DNA of 64,000 nt. Source: Septoria linicola. Lineage: Eukaryota; Ascomycota; Dothideomycetes; Mycosphaerellales; Mycosphaerellaceae. A program made the position numbers and the translations under genes. Below are positions 63,388 to 64,000 of this stretch, in pieces; the first letter of the stretch is position 1; each line of letters starts with the position of its first letter. Below the pieces are notes generated by a model. The model did no database searches. It was not told the origin of the DNA and saw nothing but the letters and a program-made list of their open reading frames with translations. The stretch spans positions 5,084,001 to 5,148,000 of the forward strand of contig CP099418.1 in assembly GCA_024114885.1 (NCBI GenBank), given 5' to 3'.

Positions 63388-64000
63388 TTTGGAAATGGAG
63401 CCGATGAAGGTTGATGCGTTTCTGGCTGTCTGAGCGATTGAAGTCAAGGTTAATGTTTATCCTCTGCTTGGTGAGCTCAATGGGAGGTTATGGATAATCA
63501 AGACGACAAATCACACAATTGAGGGATCAGACATTGGGTTCGGTTGCCCTAGAAGTCCCCATCAAAGATATGTGACTTCCATTTGTCAATGTTGCGCAGG
63601 ATCAGAACAAAAGAAAAGGGCACAACGTTGCAGCGATAGGGTAATCTTACGATTCAGGAGCGATGTAATGATATCCACACATCTTTCCTCTCTTCGTCCT
63701 CTAATGACTATCGTTTCTCATCAACGGGGATCTCTTCTGATCCAACAAGTCAATCCTTCCTGCCTTGCCAACGTGTGCATGGCTTCCCTTTCATTGGTGC
63801 CGGACGATAAGTCGATCCGTGTATCCTACTGCGCCTCGAGATGCAATGTTTGTATGCTGTATAGGAATGTCCACCATCATAGTGGCATATAAGTGGTTGA
63901 TCAGCACGCCATCGTGACTTACGTATCATTGCTTCTCACTGAGCATCGACTGTACGCTCGTGAGCCTCTTCTTTAGTGTGTCGTGATCTGCTTGCGCCTA
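63388..64000. other. Right edge, 613 nt without a recognised gene
   Basis: 3' region of the P450 gene. A plus frame at 63572-63892 lacks domains and is not called. Confidence 0.4.

Noticed and set aside
1..64000. tRNA, rRNA, CRISPR arrays or transposons
   Set aside because: Intergenic stretches were read for tRNA B-box-like sequence, long repeats and transposase-like frames; none was convincing by eye. A covariance-model scan would settle the tRNA question.

Overview
This window is nuclear DNA of a filamentous ascomycete (Pezizomycotina; Dothideomycetes is my inference, not something the sequence proves). Genes are dense, on both strands, single-copy and mostly interrupted by short GT-AG introns of 42-165 nt, with CTNAY branch points close to the acceptor. 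There are recognisable nuclear-encoded mitochondrial proteins (complex I PSST subunit, Mge1, LYRM2, Dic1, mitochondrial PheRS, PDK-type kinase), Sec61, Nup120, Rad51 and fungal-specific families. Coordinates below are from hand-traced splicing. I saw no tRNA, rRNA, CRISPR or recognisable transposon.

Layout. 1-5 kb: the end of a clamp-loader subunit (Rfc5 type), a small hydrophilic protein, a frameshifted F-box-like gene and a two-HKD phospholipase D-like gene. 6.4-9.4 kb: a 17-exon gene for a secreted, proline-rich, GPI-anchored surface protein built from repeat exons and 6-9 nt micro-exons. 11.4-21.2 kb: five genes in a row on the minus strand (alpha/beta hydrolase, GT1 glycosyltransferase, ACS-family transporter, sugar transporter, FAD monooxygenase with an in-frame stop). 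This looks like an accessory uptake/modification block. 21.5-30.5 kb: a NatD-like acetyltransferase fused to a coiled-coil/acidic tail, LYRM2, a PY-motif tail-anchored protein, a patatin that seems to lack its catalytic dyad, and a large fungal-specific protein with Cys pairs. 32.9-37.4 kb: a ferric reductase, an F-box-like gene and a fungal-specific protein. 38-64 kb: mostly housekeeping genes (NUP120, complex I PSST, RAD51, amidohydrolase, MGE1, a TORC2 HbrB/Bit61 gene with a frame break, a small membrane protein, SEC61, DIC1, mitochondrial PheRS, PDK-like kinase, CTF8) and finally a P450.

How genes relate: Rfc5, Ctf8 and Rad51 belong to replication/recombination; Mge1, LYRM2, PSST, Dic1, PheRS and PDK serve mitochondria. 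They are neighbours by fungal gene-order drift, not operons. The most unusual items are the micro-exon repeat gene, a canonical A_AAA_AAC slippery heptamer plus stem exactly at the frame break of the TORC2 gene, a 5-nt exon in DIC1, and the patatin pseudoenzyme.
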